From the NCBI GenBank assembly GCA_030141605.1, contig JAQGDQ010000194.1:62001-126000 (forward strand): a stretch of 64,000 nucleotides of DNA, read 5' to 3'. The DNA is from Tubiluchus corallicola (Eukaryota > Priapulida > Priapulimorpha > Priapulimorphida > Tubiluchidae). Shown here piece after piece: positions 1-14,700 of this stretch. The notes under the pieces were generated by a model. The model was not told the origin of the DNA, did not search any database, and worked only from the letters and a program-made list of their open reading frames with translations. The position numbers and the translations under genes were made by a program. Every line of letters begins with the position of its first letter. Within the stretch, counting starts at the first letter, position 1.

Positions 1-2585
1 TAAACTTCGACAATGGCCATAAGAATTTTTCCGGCAATACTGTAAATGCACTTGTATTTTCGAACCTTGCACCTTGCAAGCCATAATCGAGTGCTTACTG
101 GAAAAATGCGAATTTTCATTGCAAGCTAAGGTGAGACATTGAAGCAGCAGAGCCATCATATAATATTCGGTTGTTATTTAATGCCCTGCCTCAGTGAAGA
201 GCCAGAGCCTGTACGGCAAATTAAACTGCCCATAGCAAATACTAAACCGATAAGTTTACACAATGACCACTCGCCTTTACTGATCGCCACTGCATGCTTT
301 ATGTATGTATTTGTTTTTGTATAGTCTCTTAAAATAGTTTCTTTCAGCAGTCTGCCTCCCAAATCAATGTATGACCCTGAACAAACCAAAAAAATTCTCG
401 AAACAACATATTTGTGTTAATCGTTCAGTGTTTTTCTTCCAGTCTTCCACTACAGCTATGTAATTCCCTGTATACTGTATAATGCCATTTAATCGCATTT
501 AATAATCTTTGGGTAGAGTTTAATTCTCCCCCTATTTCTCAATTAGTACTTGCTTGTTTATTTTATTAAAATTTGCTATAACAAAATCTTACAGATTTTC
601 ATCGCGTTATTATTTATTAAGATTCTGCTTACGGGTGGTTGGCATATCATATCAAATTTCCACATAATAATAATTTTGTTAATTAAATTGTTTTTAGCAT
701 AGTTCATGAAAGTCGATGTCCATATCAAGCAAACTCTCTAAAACTGTTTACAATGTGCAATAAGTACATGGTATGAAAAGTATTTAGTTTAGCTAGTGCA
801 GAATTTAGGGGTGTGCTGATGTGTTTTTTCCAACAAACATGGATTTAAAACTTTTCAATTCTGCTAAAAATCAGTCTTTGGTAGTTTTTCAAAATGCAAT
901 ACAATGCAGTTCAGCCTGAGTGATAATACACAGCCTAGAAATGATCCAAGATGACTGCACCTAACTTTCTAAAATTTTAGCCTTCTTAAGTGATAAACAT
1001 CTGATCAAAAAAAAGCAAAAACATCACATAACAATTATAAAAAATATATATTTGCAGAATATACAATTTTATTACTCACTAAAACATCACAAAAATAAAA
1101 ATTTTGATAAAATAATTATTTTATTTACTACTTTGACGACAATAGCCCAATGGTTTGCATTGGCAAATACTGGCATACAATCATAAGCAATGGTAATAAG
1201 TAACAATGACCTACGCATAAAGCACATGCTATATAACAAAAAAATTATCATATTAAATTATTTTCGTAAGTACATCTAACAATTAGGATTGCATTAAATC
1301 ACAAAAACACCTGCGCAATAACAAGCTTAAATGCAGGCTAAATCCAAAAATAACACAAAACACCAAATCATTGGCAATCTCATATTATAGATATTTTGTA
1401 ACATAAACGTGTTATGTTAAAAGCGCTACATCTTTGTAAAATAGGTATAGTGAAATGTAGCATAATTAGTGATAATGCCCATTCATAAGCATTTGTGATC
1501 AGCCAACTAAGGGAATGTTATAACCTGTTGAGCTTTTCCTTTGCAAACCTCTAAACACATATAAAATTTTCGTTGAGAACAAATTAACAAAAATTGGTTT
1601 CCAGTCACACAATATCTCCAGAAAGCAAGCGATGATAATATAGTTAATGTCCACTGTCAGGAGTGCAAAATCTGTTGAAATGTGAGGTACACAAACTATA
1701 AAACTCATATCCCGCTTTAATATTTTGAATTACCGTAATGGGTATGTCATTACATGAAAGTTGACAGATATGTTTCAAGCAGTTTCTGAAACTTCAACAA
1801 GTGCCATTACAAGAAAGACAAAATATCATTATGTTTCGCTACTAGGCACAAAGTGAAGTATTCTTTAAACACAGGAGTATGTAAAATTAAGATGAAATCT
1901 GTTTCACCTGGAAAACTGTGCCATGAGAGTACTAAAATGTGCTTTGTTTGGTTTACAATGGAATATTTAGTCTGCTATTTGAATTTTGTTCAATAATAAA
2001 TTCAATATTTATTCCAAAATAACTTATTGTCAAAACAGCAAAAAATTATCACTAATATAAAGTATTTTTTTTAAATCACAGTACATTAAAACTGCAATGC
2101 AATATACTACATACTACACATGGTGCAAGTGAACATATAATTCTGTTCCAGGCAGGTAATCAGTTCATAATGTTAAATGCATAAACTTACCACAACAAAA
2201 ATTTTAGTTCATCTTTGTGTGTTAGATCAGCAAGCAAAGCAAGCACAAAATAAGTGCATTAAAAACAAATTTCACAACAAAAACAGCTGAAACAAATTAC
2301 AATCTTCATAATAAACAATAAGCTTCTATGGACATACCAGAATCCCATTTCCTGTTTGCGAAAAGTTGACTAGAGTAAATCACCTAATTACTAGCATGCA
2401 AGCAACAATTAAATAAATACTATCATGATAAAACTGTATGCACAAAGTAAGAACCCTGTTTTTTTGTTTACAAGGTTTTCACAGTGGGACTGCATTTTGG
2501 TTAATAGTGTTTTCTCTGAAAAATGTTTCAGTGGAGAAATAAATCTCCATTGTAATTTTACAAACTTTCTATAACACAGTCTACA
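1..2585. other. Gene-free flank and probable 3' UTR of FLAD1
   Basis: No exon with coding character and matching splice sites was found on either strand. The right part lies downstream of the FLAD1 stop codon, so some of it should be its 3' UTR. The nearest canonical poly(A) signal I see on the minus strand is at 2008-2013 (plus-strand TTTATT), which would give a 3' UTR of about 570 bases. The rest is AT-rich sequence with short chance reading frames only. Confidence 0.5.
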
Positions 2586-2721
2586 TCAAAACCTGTTGTC
2601 TCTTTCCTTTGTCCCATCTTCCAACAAGTGTGCAGGCTTATATCGCATTTGACCCCTATAGTCTTCGTACTTCAAAGCAGGGTTTGGGTGTGTATTATGC
2701 ATGCTGCCAAGTGATGTATAC
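2586..2721 (-). CDS. FLAD1: FLAD1 coding exon 13 (stop)
   Basis: Residues 467-511 and TGA. It begins [17 protein letters not shown] and ends KERDNRF, like other animal FLAD1 C-termini. Confidence 0.95.
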
Positions 2722-5700
2722 CTGCAAAAAATAAAATTACTTAAATAACTGATATGATAATCATTGTAGCACTGAATATGGGCAATGTAACAAGCCTACA
2801 GGCAACAGCGATGTAGGCTAGCTTAACTACCTAGCCAATAACCAATGATGTTCATCCTTCGAATCGAAGATGACCATAGTGACAGGGATAAAACGTCAGT
2901 TTGGGGGGTTGTCATTCCTTTGATGAGCTCGAAGGTGACTGACTAGGCCAATTCTGGCCTGGAAACTTCTTTGGCATTTGGCACAGGTGAGGCTGGGTGT
3001 TTGGACCTGTTGTTGGGCAGTGTCACATGCCTTGCGTCTCCTGCGCTTCTCCTCTGCCTCCTCAATTCTTTTCGCCTCTGCTGTCTTAGCCCCTGAGGTG
3101 ATGCCACCCCGCCATGCTGAGTGATCTTGTACAAGGGTTTCCATTGAGCGGATATCCATGCTGATCTCCTTGAGTGAGGCCTTCAGGCTATCTTTGAAGC
3201 GTTTCTTTGGTATGCGGTTGTCTGGCATGCGAATCACATGTCCTGCCCACCGAACTTGTGTTTTGAGGAGGAGTGTATGGATGCTGGGGAGGTCAGCTCT
3301 TTTAAGTACTTCTGTGTCTGGCACCGTGTCCTGCCAGTTGATGTGCAGGATTTTCCTCAGACAACCCATGTGAAAGTGGTTAAGCTGTTTTACGTGTCTC
3401 CTATATAATGTCCAGGATTCACAGGCATAGATGAGAGTGGTGATGACGACAACTCTATACACCTTAAATTTTGTGGTGGTTCTGATGCCTCTCCGTCCCA
3501 TACGTTGGAGCGGAGTCTTCCAAATGAAGTGCTAGCCTTGGCAATTCTGTTGTTGATTTCTGTATCGATGTTGGCAGCTGTGGTAAGGGTGCTCCTTAGG
3601 TATGTGAAGTTGTCAACAGAGATAAGTTCTTGACCATTCACTAAAATCTTTGGCTGAACCTGTGGGGCGTCTGGGGCTGGTTGGTACATAACTTCAGTTT
3701 TCTTTGTAGAGATTGTTAGGCCGTAGTTCTTGCAGGCCGATGCGAAGTGGTCCATCTCTCTTTGCATTTGTTCTTGCGAGGTGGCACTGAGAGCGCAGTC
3801 ATCAGCAAAGAGAAAGTCTTTGCTGTGGTTACATAAGTCTTGGTGGTAGCTTGCAAGCACCTGGAGTTGAAGAGGCTGCCATCTGTTCTGTATTTTATCT
3901 TAATGCCATCCTGTGTGTATTCAAAAGCATCATGTAACATGGCAGAGAACATCATGCTGAAGAGTGCTGGAGCGAGTACACAGCCCTGTTTTACACTTCA
4001 AAGGCTTCAGACATGTCTCCGTCATCTAGGATTCTGACCATCATGCCTTATGAAACTGCCGCACAATATCAATAAACTTATTTGGGCATCCATATTTTTC
4101 CATGATCTTCCAGAGGCCATTCCTACTGACAGTATTAAAAGCCTTGGTGAGGTCTCTGAATGTTGTGAAGAGGCTGACGTTCTGTTCTTGGCACTTCTCT
4201 TGAAGTTGTCTTGCAGTAAAGATCATATCCACCGTTCCTCTGCCTGCTCTAAAGCCACACTGGCTCTCTAGGAGGAGGTCTTTCTCCAGGTGCAACAACA
4301 GTCGATTTAGTAGGACACGTGCCAGGAATAACCAATAATTTGTAGTTAATAAACCTACCAGTTATTTAACCAATAATTCTGTGGTTAATAAATTTCAGTA
4401 TAAAAATAAAAAGGAAACAACTTCACAACTATTTTCATCAGAAGTAAATTAACATGAAAAAAGAGTAAGTAGAAAGTAAGTACTGTAAGATAGAGATCTA
4501 CTGAAATGTTGCTTGTTTTTTGACTTTTTGCAATTGAAATACATTAATTTTCTTATTTCGATGAATAAGAATTTGTACTATATTTGCTGGCAGCGTTTAG
4601 GTTACAGTTTTTACTAAACAAATAATGAACAATGAATGAAATTTGAAGTGCTTTGTTACTGTACACAATTATAAATAAAGATGTGCTACGTTCACAATTT
4701 TTTTAATCACTGATTTAAGGACAGACAAATTTAAGACGGACAAAGTGAATCACATAAAACTGACTCAGGTAACACCGTATTCACATTTCACAGTTATGTG
4801 AGCAAGTGTTTTACAGCAAAGATCAAATACAAACCCTTTATCATACAAGCTGCAATACGGCAGGCACAGGGAACGCAAAAACTGCCAGATATCGTGGTAT
4901 GACCAGTCTAGTATTGGCATAACTCTCATAAACTCTGGCCAACCTGGATCGGTCATTGCAAAAAATCCATTAGTTGCTGAAACATAGAAGTGCAACAAAG
5001 TGTGCTTTTAGAAAAGTTCTTTCAGTTCTTTTAAAAAAGTGTTGAACTGCTGCACTATGATACCAAGAAGACAGAGAAGAATTAGACAAATGAACAAATA
5101 TTTTACAGTATTATCATTTCTCAGACTTTACAATTTTTTCATTGCCACACAGCAAGCATATTACATCAGAAATTTGTATTAACAATTTACACAGAAAAAT
5201 TGCCTAATTTCATTAAGTACAAAGCCAGTTAACTGCCTAATAGAGCCCAGACTGTTAAACGTTCCATTCACGAATGTTACTTCAAAAGGTTATTTAACTA
5301 ATGCTAACTAAAAACTTAATATACTATAACATGAAGTACAAGGCTTGGTTTGTATTCACGATTTATAGTTAACATTTGAATAGTGTACCTGCTTTTGGGT
5401 CAGTCCTTCTTGTTCCCATTAGAACAGCTTTTAAATCTGGATGCTGAAGATTCAAAGTTTGCAATGCAGGTTTAATATCACCAGTTAGGCAAACCAGCTC
5501 AAAACCATATCTACAGGCAGATATTACAAGTATTAAAATAAACATTTAAATACCAGTCTAACTTGTTATTCCACCGACGAACACCAAACCCCACATTTAT
5601 TAAATTTCTATCAAAAACAAATGTGACTTTAGTAAAGGAAATGTGAACTATTCAGTTAAATTGGATTAAAAAAGTTAAAACTTTAGCTTTGTTTCTTCAT

Positions 5701-8700
5701 TAATTGATAATCTTCTATATGAGTAATTAATGTCCATCTATGTTGTACCAGAGGCACTTTGCAAGAATAATAATTAAAATTTCAAGCTTTACAGCTGCTA
5801 TTATTTTACTTATATTAATAATAGTGATAAACTAATTGTCAATGGAATTACTGTATTTCCAGTGTCCCAAGCACTTTTTGGAAGTGTGATTTACATACAT
5901 ATGATTACACATAGTTTTATTCCATTCAAAGTAAGTGGCCTGTCTTATAGCTTAGTTCTTTTTTATACAATTTAAGACACTTTAAAGCTACAATTCAGCA
6001 CTCATCGGCTGGCCCTCATACTGAAACATTGATTGATTATGGCAGGATCAAACCAAGCTCATTATTAATAATGATTCTTTGCTTCGACTTTTGAGTTTTT
6101 AGATTTCCAGCAGTTTTTATTGCTTGCCATACATTTTTTATTGAAAATACCTGTCAGCTGTGTCATGAATGAACTTTTCAACCTCTGGAAAAGGTAAACT
6201 GCAACGAACGTAACACACCTTCAATGGGAATGACTGGATGTTAGGAAAATGTCTGAAAGTTCAAATGAAAGTAAGAATGTAGAATACTAAATTAATAAGG
6301 TATGTATTATATATGTATTGCAACATGACAGTTACATACATCATCATTATCGTTAAATATATTAGCCTTAATAAGGTGCTAATTATTCAAAGTTTTATAT
6401 GTAAAAGTTATAAGTTTATGTAACTTGATAACATAAATTGTGAAACTGATTAACTTAACAGAACTGATGTTGTGTTTTTGGATTAATTTAAATTACTGGA
6501 TCTGAAAATTCTTAACATCAGATTATCTTGAAACACGAAAACTTTGCAAAATTTTTGTATTTTTACTTTTAAATAAACTAACAAACCCTTGCAAAAGCAT
6601 CCTGCAGAAAGTTAGAATTCTTTTGAATTTTATCGTCATATACAAGATATAAGCACTATTAGTTCTATCCTCAAATCATCTAAAATAAACTAGCACTCCC
6701 ATTCTCATCTCATTCAGGAAGGGGTTTTTAATGTCTTTATGAAACTGCTGCTATTTTTTTGGTGCAGTTGAAAATAGAGGAAAAAATAGTTTTATGGAAG
6801 CTGCCTCTTTATGCAAACTTTCATAAAACCCTGTCAGATCACCCTCAAAAAATGGTCCCTTTGAAAAATATTGAATTTTCTAGAAAAAAACAAACTATGC
6901 CCATTACATCCTACATAGAATGATTAGAGACGATATTTATCAAACATACATGTCACCTCATTTTGTCTACTAATTAAGATGCTAGATAAGGCCACCATAC
7001 ATCCACAATAAATAAACCTACATATCATTGTCAAAATTCTGGTTTAAAATGTTCACAGCTTTATATGACGACAGAATGAAAGAGCAGTTGAGATTCCTCA
7101 ATTATACATATTCATGTACTGTTATTTATGCTTGATTTTAAACCATTAATGGTGGCTAAACAGTAATCAAAATATCGTGCCCTAAATAAGGTGAGATTTG
7201 TTACCACATGACATGTTTTATTTTTATACGAAGACAGTATTGCCCTGTTGACATATCAATCTCAGTTTAGGTTGACTATTCACAAAATAGATAATAAAAA
7301 AATTCGTGCTCAACATGATGTTTACCAAGTGAAGACAATCGTTTCTGACACAAGTGTCACACTCAATTATAGAAATCAAGCGAAAAGAAATAATTAGTAC
7401 ATTTATGACATTGTAATAAATGTGATTATTTCTTTAGGATTGATTGCTAGCATTGAGAATACCATTTTTTGTTGAAATGATCATCTGTGCTTAGTAAGCA
7501 GAATGTTGCTTCTTAGAGGTTGGTTCTTTCATGTATAAAATTAGTACTGTTTACACAATGATAAAACACTTACTTCAGGATATAAGCATGTACGAGATGC
7601 AGCAAAGCTGTACAGTCTTTTCCACCATTGAAGCTAACACAAACTTCATTCAACCTTGATGGAAGAAATAATTAGGGCATAAATATTTAGTGGTACATTA
7701 ATTAAAAAATAAAATAAATTACTACAAATTTTTAGCAAGAGATTTAACTGTTTAACATATTACATACAAAATACTCACTCGTATTTGTGAAAACACTGGT
7801 CCAGAACATTGAGCGCATGTTGAGCATGATCGTGCACTTTGGTTAGTCTGTAGACTTTCTCAGCACTATTAATGTTTGGAATAGGATCGTAATCTATTAC
7901 CACATCTAAAAGTAGAAAACAGAATTTAGTTCCAATGACAATTATGTAAGAGGTGATATACCGTATATACTCGCATATAAGCCGAATTTAGAACTATAAA
8001 ATACAATACTGAAATCAGGGGGTCGACTTATATGCGCATGAAACAAAATGAACACAAGGACAGACACTAATGCCAATTTTCCAGCCACACATTTTCATCG
8101 CTATCTGACTCTTTATTTGGTTGTGTGTCACCAGTGGTGAATTGGAGGGGGATCGTGGGGGATCGCCGTCCACCCACTTTTTTTTTTAGAAAAAATTCAC
8201 ATTTCAATAACGGATCAATTTTGTTGATTGGGTATGGAGTAAAATTAGACAAGTTGATGGTCGGCTTATATACGGGTTTTTGCAAAAACTGGCCATTTTA
8301 AAGCAGTTTTAGGGGGTCGGCTTATATGCGATGTAGGCTTATATGCGAGTATATACGGTAATTATAATTTTTAGCAGATGGAATAACTGCCTTTTAGCAG
8401 GTTTAAAAACATGCTTGCAAACCACGTTATTGTATTCAATAGGAAATGTATGAGCAATCATTTCTAAATACATAAGTTTTCATAAGCCAACTAGTTTGTT
8501 TAAAATTTACACAAGACTAATTTTGCACGTAAGTGATGACTCTAGTTTATGTGCCTATTTGACCAAAATCTGCCATTCGAGTATAGGATGCATAGGGTGC
8601 ACAATTTATAGAAAGAAAGAACAGGTTCTAACTAGTCCTCCAATTTTTACATTTACTTCATTCTTTTTCACCTCCCATTCTTTTTTTGAAATATAGAAAT

Positions 8701-11700
8701 ATTTCGAGTCTCTAAATAGCATTATATCTGCAACTGCAATGGAGCCCTAAGATAACACAACAGTAGCTAAAACAATAATTAGTTCTTATCGGCTTCCCAT
8801 TTTGTTGTACGAGTGTGAAATTGGTAGCATTTAAACTGCAGACGTGAATGTAATAAGAGTAACTGTGCTTATAGAGAAAAATGTCTGACTTTAAACAAAA
8901 CAAAAGAATAAAACTGCTTATGTTCTACTGTAGCACGACCGCAAATTTTTTGATTGACAGTCATAAATTGGGCTTTTTAAGAAGAATTCAAGATTCCGAA
9001 TCACTTGTTATACCAAAAATGTCGTGTTTTATGAATGACTCAGACATTTATTTAAGGGTAAAGTATGCATGTACTTTCTGCTTTAATTTTAATGCAAAAC
9101 GAAACGTTAGAAAAGCATTCTGTGGCTGTGTATTTATTATACTAAAACTCAACTGTATATATAAAATCTAATACGAATAAAAGATTAAAAATTAATAACA
9201 ATATTCCAGAAATGTTAGTATGTTTTTGTAGTTAGCCTCAAAACAGTCTAAATAATACAGTTTTAAGGGGCACCAAACCCACTCCAACGTCAATGAGTCA
9301 ACTTTTGTTCAAAAACATTTATGAAATGCGATTTCTTAAAATTATGTTGGGTTTTCAGTAAAACTAACTCTTTATATTCAAACTCTTATTATTGAATAAA
9401 AGAATGTACCTGGCGGTATAAGTGAAGTCAAATAACCATGTGCCTCATTCAGCTCGACTTCACTTTCTGACTGCAGTGTGAGTTTTACTTGGTAATAACT
9501 AAAAAGAAACATAAAATCAGGTTCTATGTTAAGCATATACGGCAGATGTAAATGGAATATAGCAGGAAGCAGAGCTCAACTAACAATTTGTGGCTTGGAA
9601 TCCAATCAAAACATCTAAATGACCAAGACTGCAATATGCTTGCCAACTTATTGAAAAGAACATTACATAATATTAAATATGCCCATTACATAACTGATCT
9701 TGTCAACTTGTTAAAAGAATGTTACTGCAAAAAGCTTAAATATATGCATTAGACAATAAACTTAGAAGAAATCAAAGTTTTGAACCTAAGCCAAGTGCAG
9801 CTGGCCAACTAATTTGATTATTAAATTTATAAGTTATATCGATTAGGTTCTACTAGATGCTTGAGAGTATTACTCAGTTACTAAACACTTTTATTTATGC
9901 ATTATTTCCTTTCAAACAAAATTCACCAACTACACACGAAAAACAAAAAGCCGTGAAAAATATACAATGCACTTGTTCACAAATGTCCACAATTTTTAAA
10001 CACTAAAACAATAAAATATCTTACCTATTGTTTAATTTTGGATACGATCCGAGTATTATCTTTTTTTTGAATTTTCTGCTCAAATCTCCAATTCGTTCAG
10101 CTATACTCATCTCATCCAGCGTGACATAAACTTCCTTTACATGAAACTTGACCTCATCATTTCTAAACAAATGCTGTATTGCAACAAATAATGTTAAATG
10201 TAATAATTTGAAAAAAGAAAAAGCTCATTAACATGAATAGGACTGTCACATTTATTAAATCTCATAAAGGTATGCACGACACTAACTGCCTAGTGGAATA
10301 AAACTATTGCCTGATTACTCCTTATTAATACTGTTAGAACTTATACCTGTATGATCTAGCTTGAATCCCTCTAGATGATATAAATTAACTACTGATGTTA
10401 TACTGATTAGCTAAATTATTTGATTTGTTCTTTATGTAATATGTTCAACTTTTGTCAGTCTTGCATATAAATTCACCTTAGTTAAAACAGTTATTTGTAA
10501 CAATGTTTTAAATATTATTACTGTAGTCATAAATATTTGTAGTCATTGCATATTAAATATTATTGTAGTATCCAAATTATAGGATATAATTGGCATGAGT
10601 TGGAAATGAATTTGTATGTAAAATTCTGTCACATTTCCCTGCTATCCAAGTTGCATAAGGTGCAGTACGTGGTATGCAATAGGTTAAAGTTACGGAATTA
10701 TTTGTGCAAAAAATTTTTATAGTGAGCTCTCATTACTCCGGAATTGATCCAATAACTATTCCAACATCATCAACTATTACTCTGTAAAGGTTTACTTGAT
10801 GCGGTGAACTTGGCATTAAACAAGCAGTGTTTCAATGCATTACTTTATGAAAGTTTTATCACAGCTTTATAAAAGATGTAAAAAATAAAAGGATATATTT
10901 AAAAAGCTGCTGCAATTATTCTTGTCTAGACAAAAGAAAATTTTCATATCCTAACTTGCATGGGTCTGGTGGCTTCATAGGATTTCAGCTTTATATTTGG
11001 AAATAGTACCTGAGCTTACAGTAAAAATTAAGCTCGCTGGCTGCTGCTCAGTAAAAAACTTTATTTTGTTAATCTTCTACTTGCTAAGTACATACAAGAA
11101 AACCTGGAGATGATAAATATGTTCGAAAGTTGAGATTTCCAGACCGAAAACTAACATGCTGACAATAATTATTTATAATTGTCGCAAGATTTACACTTTC
11201 TTCTGCTAAATTAACAAAAAACCACGTGTACGTACATTGTAGAATGAACGACATTGACAAGTGAACGACTTCACAGGATTCAGATGCCAAAAGGGAATTA
11301 TACGAAGCTAGTTCAAGCTAGCAGCCTATCATGCGAAAACAGTTTCGTTGAAATATTGCTGGTACGTTTTACTAGGCTTAGTTTTAGTGCATGCTGGCAG
11401 TGCTTGTCGGTGAAAAATGACAATTAGAGAAACGAACGTCACAACCTAATTTATTTAAACAAATTAATTGGAAACGTGGCCTTATGCTAACTGTGATTAA
11501 GAAAGTTGAACTGCACTGCAAACTTTGCATCAGTGTTTGAGGCCTGTTCTGTTAGGCCTAATTCCCAACTAAGAATCATCACTTTGCAACCCACCGAGAA
11601 ATTTACTGGTATCCTGATGGACCAGTCCACCACTGATAGTAACACAATAAAACCCTTACAGTAACATGGTTGCCACCCTTATCAGCTGTACTTATTATCG

Positions 11701-14700
11701 GCAACATCAAAGCATATCATTATGCCAATAACAATACAGCAGCAGCTTCTTAACTTGGCATGAATAGTGCAAGGACGGAGTTGAAAATTAGTAGGATTCG
11801 AACAAAATCCATGCCAGATTGTTGCAAAATAACTTACATAACTAATGTTACACGAATTTATAAATGATACCTTTTTAATTCAAAAACTACATTGTCATTG
11901 AAAAAATAATCAATTTTTAGTTATCAGACAAAAATGTCTACAACAAAGAATAACATCATGTCCTGGTGCTGATATGCTATGGTAACACAGCAGTAGCAGT
12001 ATAGCAGTAGCTTCTTAACTTGGTATGGATAGTGCAAGGTTGGAGTTGAAAACAAGTAAAATTGAACAAAATTCATGTCAGATTGTTGCAAAATAACTTA
12101 CATTATTTAATGTCATGAGTTTACAAACGAAACTGCTTTCATTCAAAAACTACATTGTTATAGGAAAGACAATCCATTTTAGTCACCAAACAAAAAGGTC
12201 AACATAGATGAAAATGTGAGAAATCATTTGGGTTGATGCGTTTCTACATAGCTACAGTAGCTCACTGCTAAAAATAGTATAGCAACTAACGACCACATCA
12301 CCATTATATAACGCGTACAAAACAAAAGTCAAAAAGTGATACCTCTAGTTTTGAAAAGTTCCTTTCTAATAGTTTAGGAATTCCAGGAAAAATGTATACA
12401 TTTCGGACAGCTACAAGAGGAAAAGGTGTTGGATGACCAGTTACAGGGTCCCTGCCGTATTTTAACACTGCTGATGATGGGACCTGTAAAAATTTAAATC
12501 ACACACATTTATTGCACTTAATCACACAACCAACTGCAATGTTAGTCTCGATGGATTTGACTTACTGAAGGTTAGAACATCTTGTCAAGGGTACCAAATG
12601 CTAAAAATTGTTTGCAATACTAATTTTTCTGCATGTTTTTACAGTTATAGCAAACTTACAGTTTATTGCTTATAAGCACTCACTGCAATAATGAAATGCT
12701 GTGTATGGTGCTGCACAAAATAAAATGAATAACACATTAAAAAAATTACACTAAATATCACATGGTATACCAAGATTCTGCTTATAAAAGCATTTTTCAA
12801 CGCTTTTTATCTGTGAGATGTTTTCATCTAAACTACTATCTCACCCTATTCAAGCAGAACATCAATGGGTACCTTCTACTACTAGCAAATTAGTAATACA
12901 AATTCTATTTCTCTGGACATGTTATCCATATTCACTTCTTCACCTTTCTCTGTAGCCCCTTATCCTGAGTGACCGTTGGCCTTGTTTGAGACAACCTGTT
13001 CAAAACAATCTTTATTTTTGTACTCTAACAATATGCCACTTTTTACAGTAAGTTACACACACCTTCGCTAACTTCATCTGAGGAGAATCATCACTGATGT
13101 CACCGAAAAACTGCCGGACAAGAGAAACTAATTGCGGGTGAGGCTTCAGTTCTTCTCCAAAAGCTTTAGCTATTCCTAAAAACACATCAAGCTTTTTAAA
13201 ATATACAAGCTCATCAAAAGATATTTGTTAGCTTGTCAGACATGAGAAAAGAATAAAAAACAATTCATTAAGTGTCGGCCTAATGTCTTAAAGTGAATGG
13301 TATGTTTTGGGTAAAATATAAATTATTCAGAAGCAGGGGCGCATTAACCAATAGGCTAACTAGGCTATAGCCTATGGCGCAAAAGTTTGAGGCGTCACAT
13401 TTTAGAAAAAATTCTTATTCTCCTCGGAAAATGTGTATACTTTCCTAACAATGTAAAGGGCGCATTTTATAACACACCACAGGGTGCAAGATACTTACAC
13501 AACAAGCACTTGCGCAGCCTGCTTGAATATAAGCGCTATGCAAGTACATGTAATTAGTAATGATCATGTAGAAACCAAGTAAATTGTGTTTGTAATACAC
13601 CACAAGCAATTGTTTAATCAGTCCATTACTCAAACAACCACAAATTCATAATAGAAATGGGCGGGACAGAACTGTCAGCCCAGGGCGTCGAAAAGTGTGA
13701 TACGTCTCTGGTCAGAAATGAAGCACCTCTTCCTTTCAAATGCTATACTAACCATATTGGGTGACTAAAGAGTGAAAAATACGTCCTGGAAAATAACGAG
13801 CACAAACCAATATGTTTGACAACAGGTTAGTCAAACATTTAAATCTATGTGCGTACTGCATAAAAAATTCAAAACAAATATTTCAGCAGAAATGTTTCCA
13901 CTTTTTATTTGAGATCTGCTAAGATTTTCTGATACGAAAATTTAGTTATGACCTTCTGCCGTGATGTCATCATGTGTTGGTCCAATGCCTCCAGATGTCA
14001 GTACATGAGTATATTTTGATGAAAACTCTCTAACTTCTTCTGCAATAGTATCTATATCATCAGGTATAACAGATATCTAAAAAGCAGAAGATGTACCAAT
14101 TAATGTAAATTTATCACTAGTTCTTCCAAGATTCCTTCTATAACTATGACGTACGAGAAACTAAAGTGTTAAAATAAAAATTTTAATGAAAAATACCCGT
14201 TTCACTAGCACACCAAGTGAGAAGAGTCGTCTCGATAAAAAATTAGAATTAGTGTCCAGTGTTTGACCCTTTAGAATTTCATCCCCAATCACTGCAATGA
14301 AATAAGAACATTTTTTAAATTCCTTCTTTAACTTCTTATTTATGCAATCATGAGATTGTGTACTTTCTTTTAACAATAACACTTTTTTACTCAATATAGC
14401 TGATTTGGCTACAAGTATTATTATAAGAGGTCTTATAAATGTACACTCACATAGTTAATGCTTTTGCCTACCTATTTCAGTTTACCTACATAGAATTAGG
14501 CTTTTTACATTATACTGTTATTCAAACAATAAGATGAATACGTATGAACTGCATCATTGCATCCGCGTCAGCACTGTCATGGTCGAATTTGCCAGTGTTG
14601 AAGAATCGTGAAGACACAAAAAAAAACTGAGAGTAAAGTATGAACGTCATTCAAGTTTAATGCTACTGAGCTGGTCTTGATTTTCGTCAGTGGTGGACGT

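Noticed and set aside
2896-3860. Reverse-transcriptase and C2H2 frames as host genes
   Set aside because: They are consecutive frameshifted pieces of one LINE bounded by a target duplication.
11780-11830. tRNA B box from GGATTCGAAC on the minus strand
   Set aside because: No A box, and the sister copy of the tandem duplication lacks it.
13334-13700. hAT element starting CAGGGGCGCATTAACC
   Set aside because: A hAT-like left end is visible, but no inverted partner or 8-bp duplication was found. CAGGGCGTCG near 13679 is in the same orientation and does not match further.
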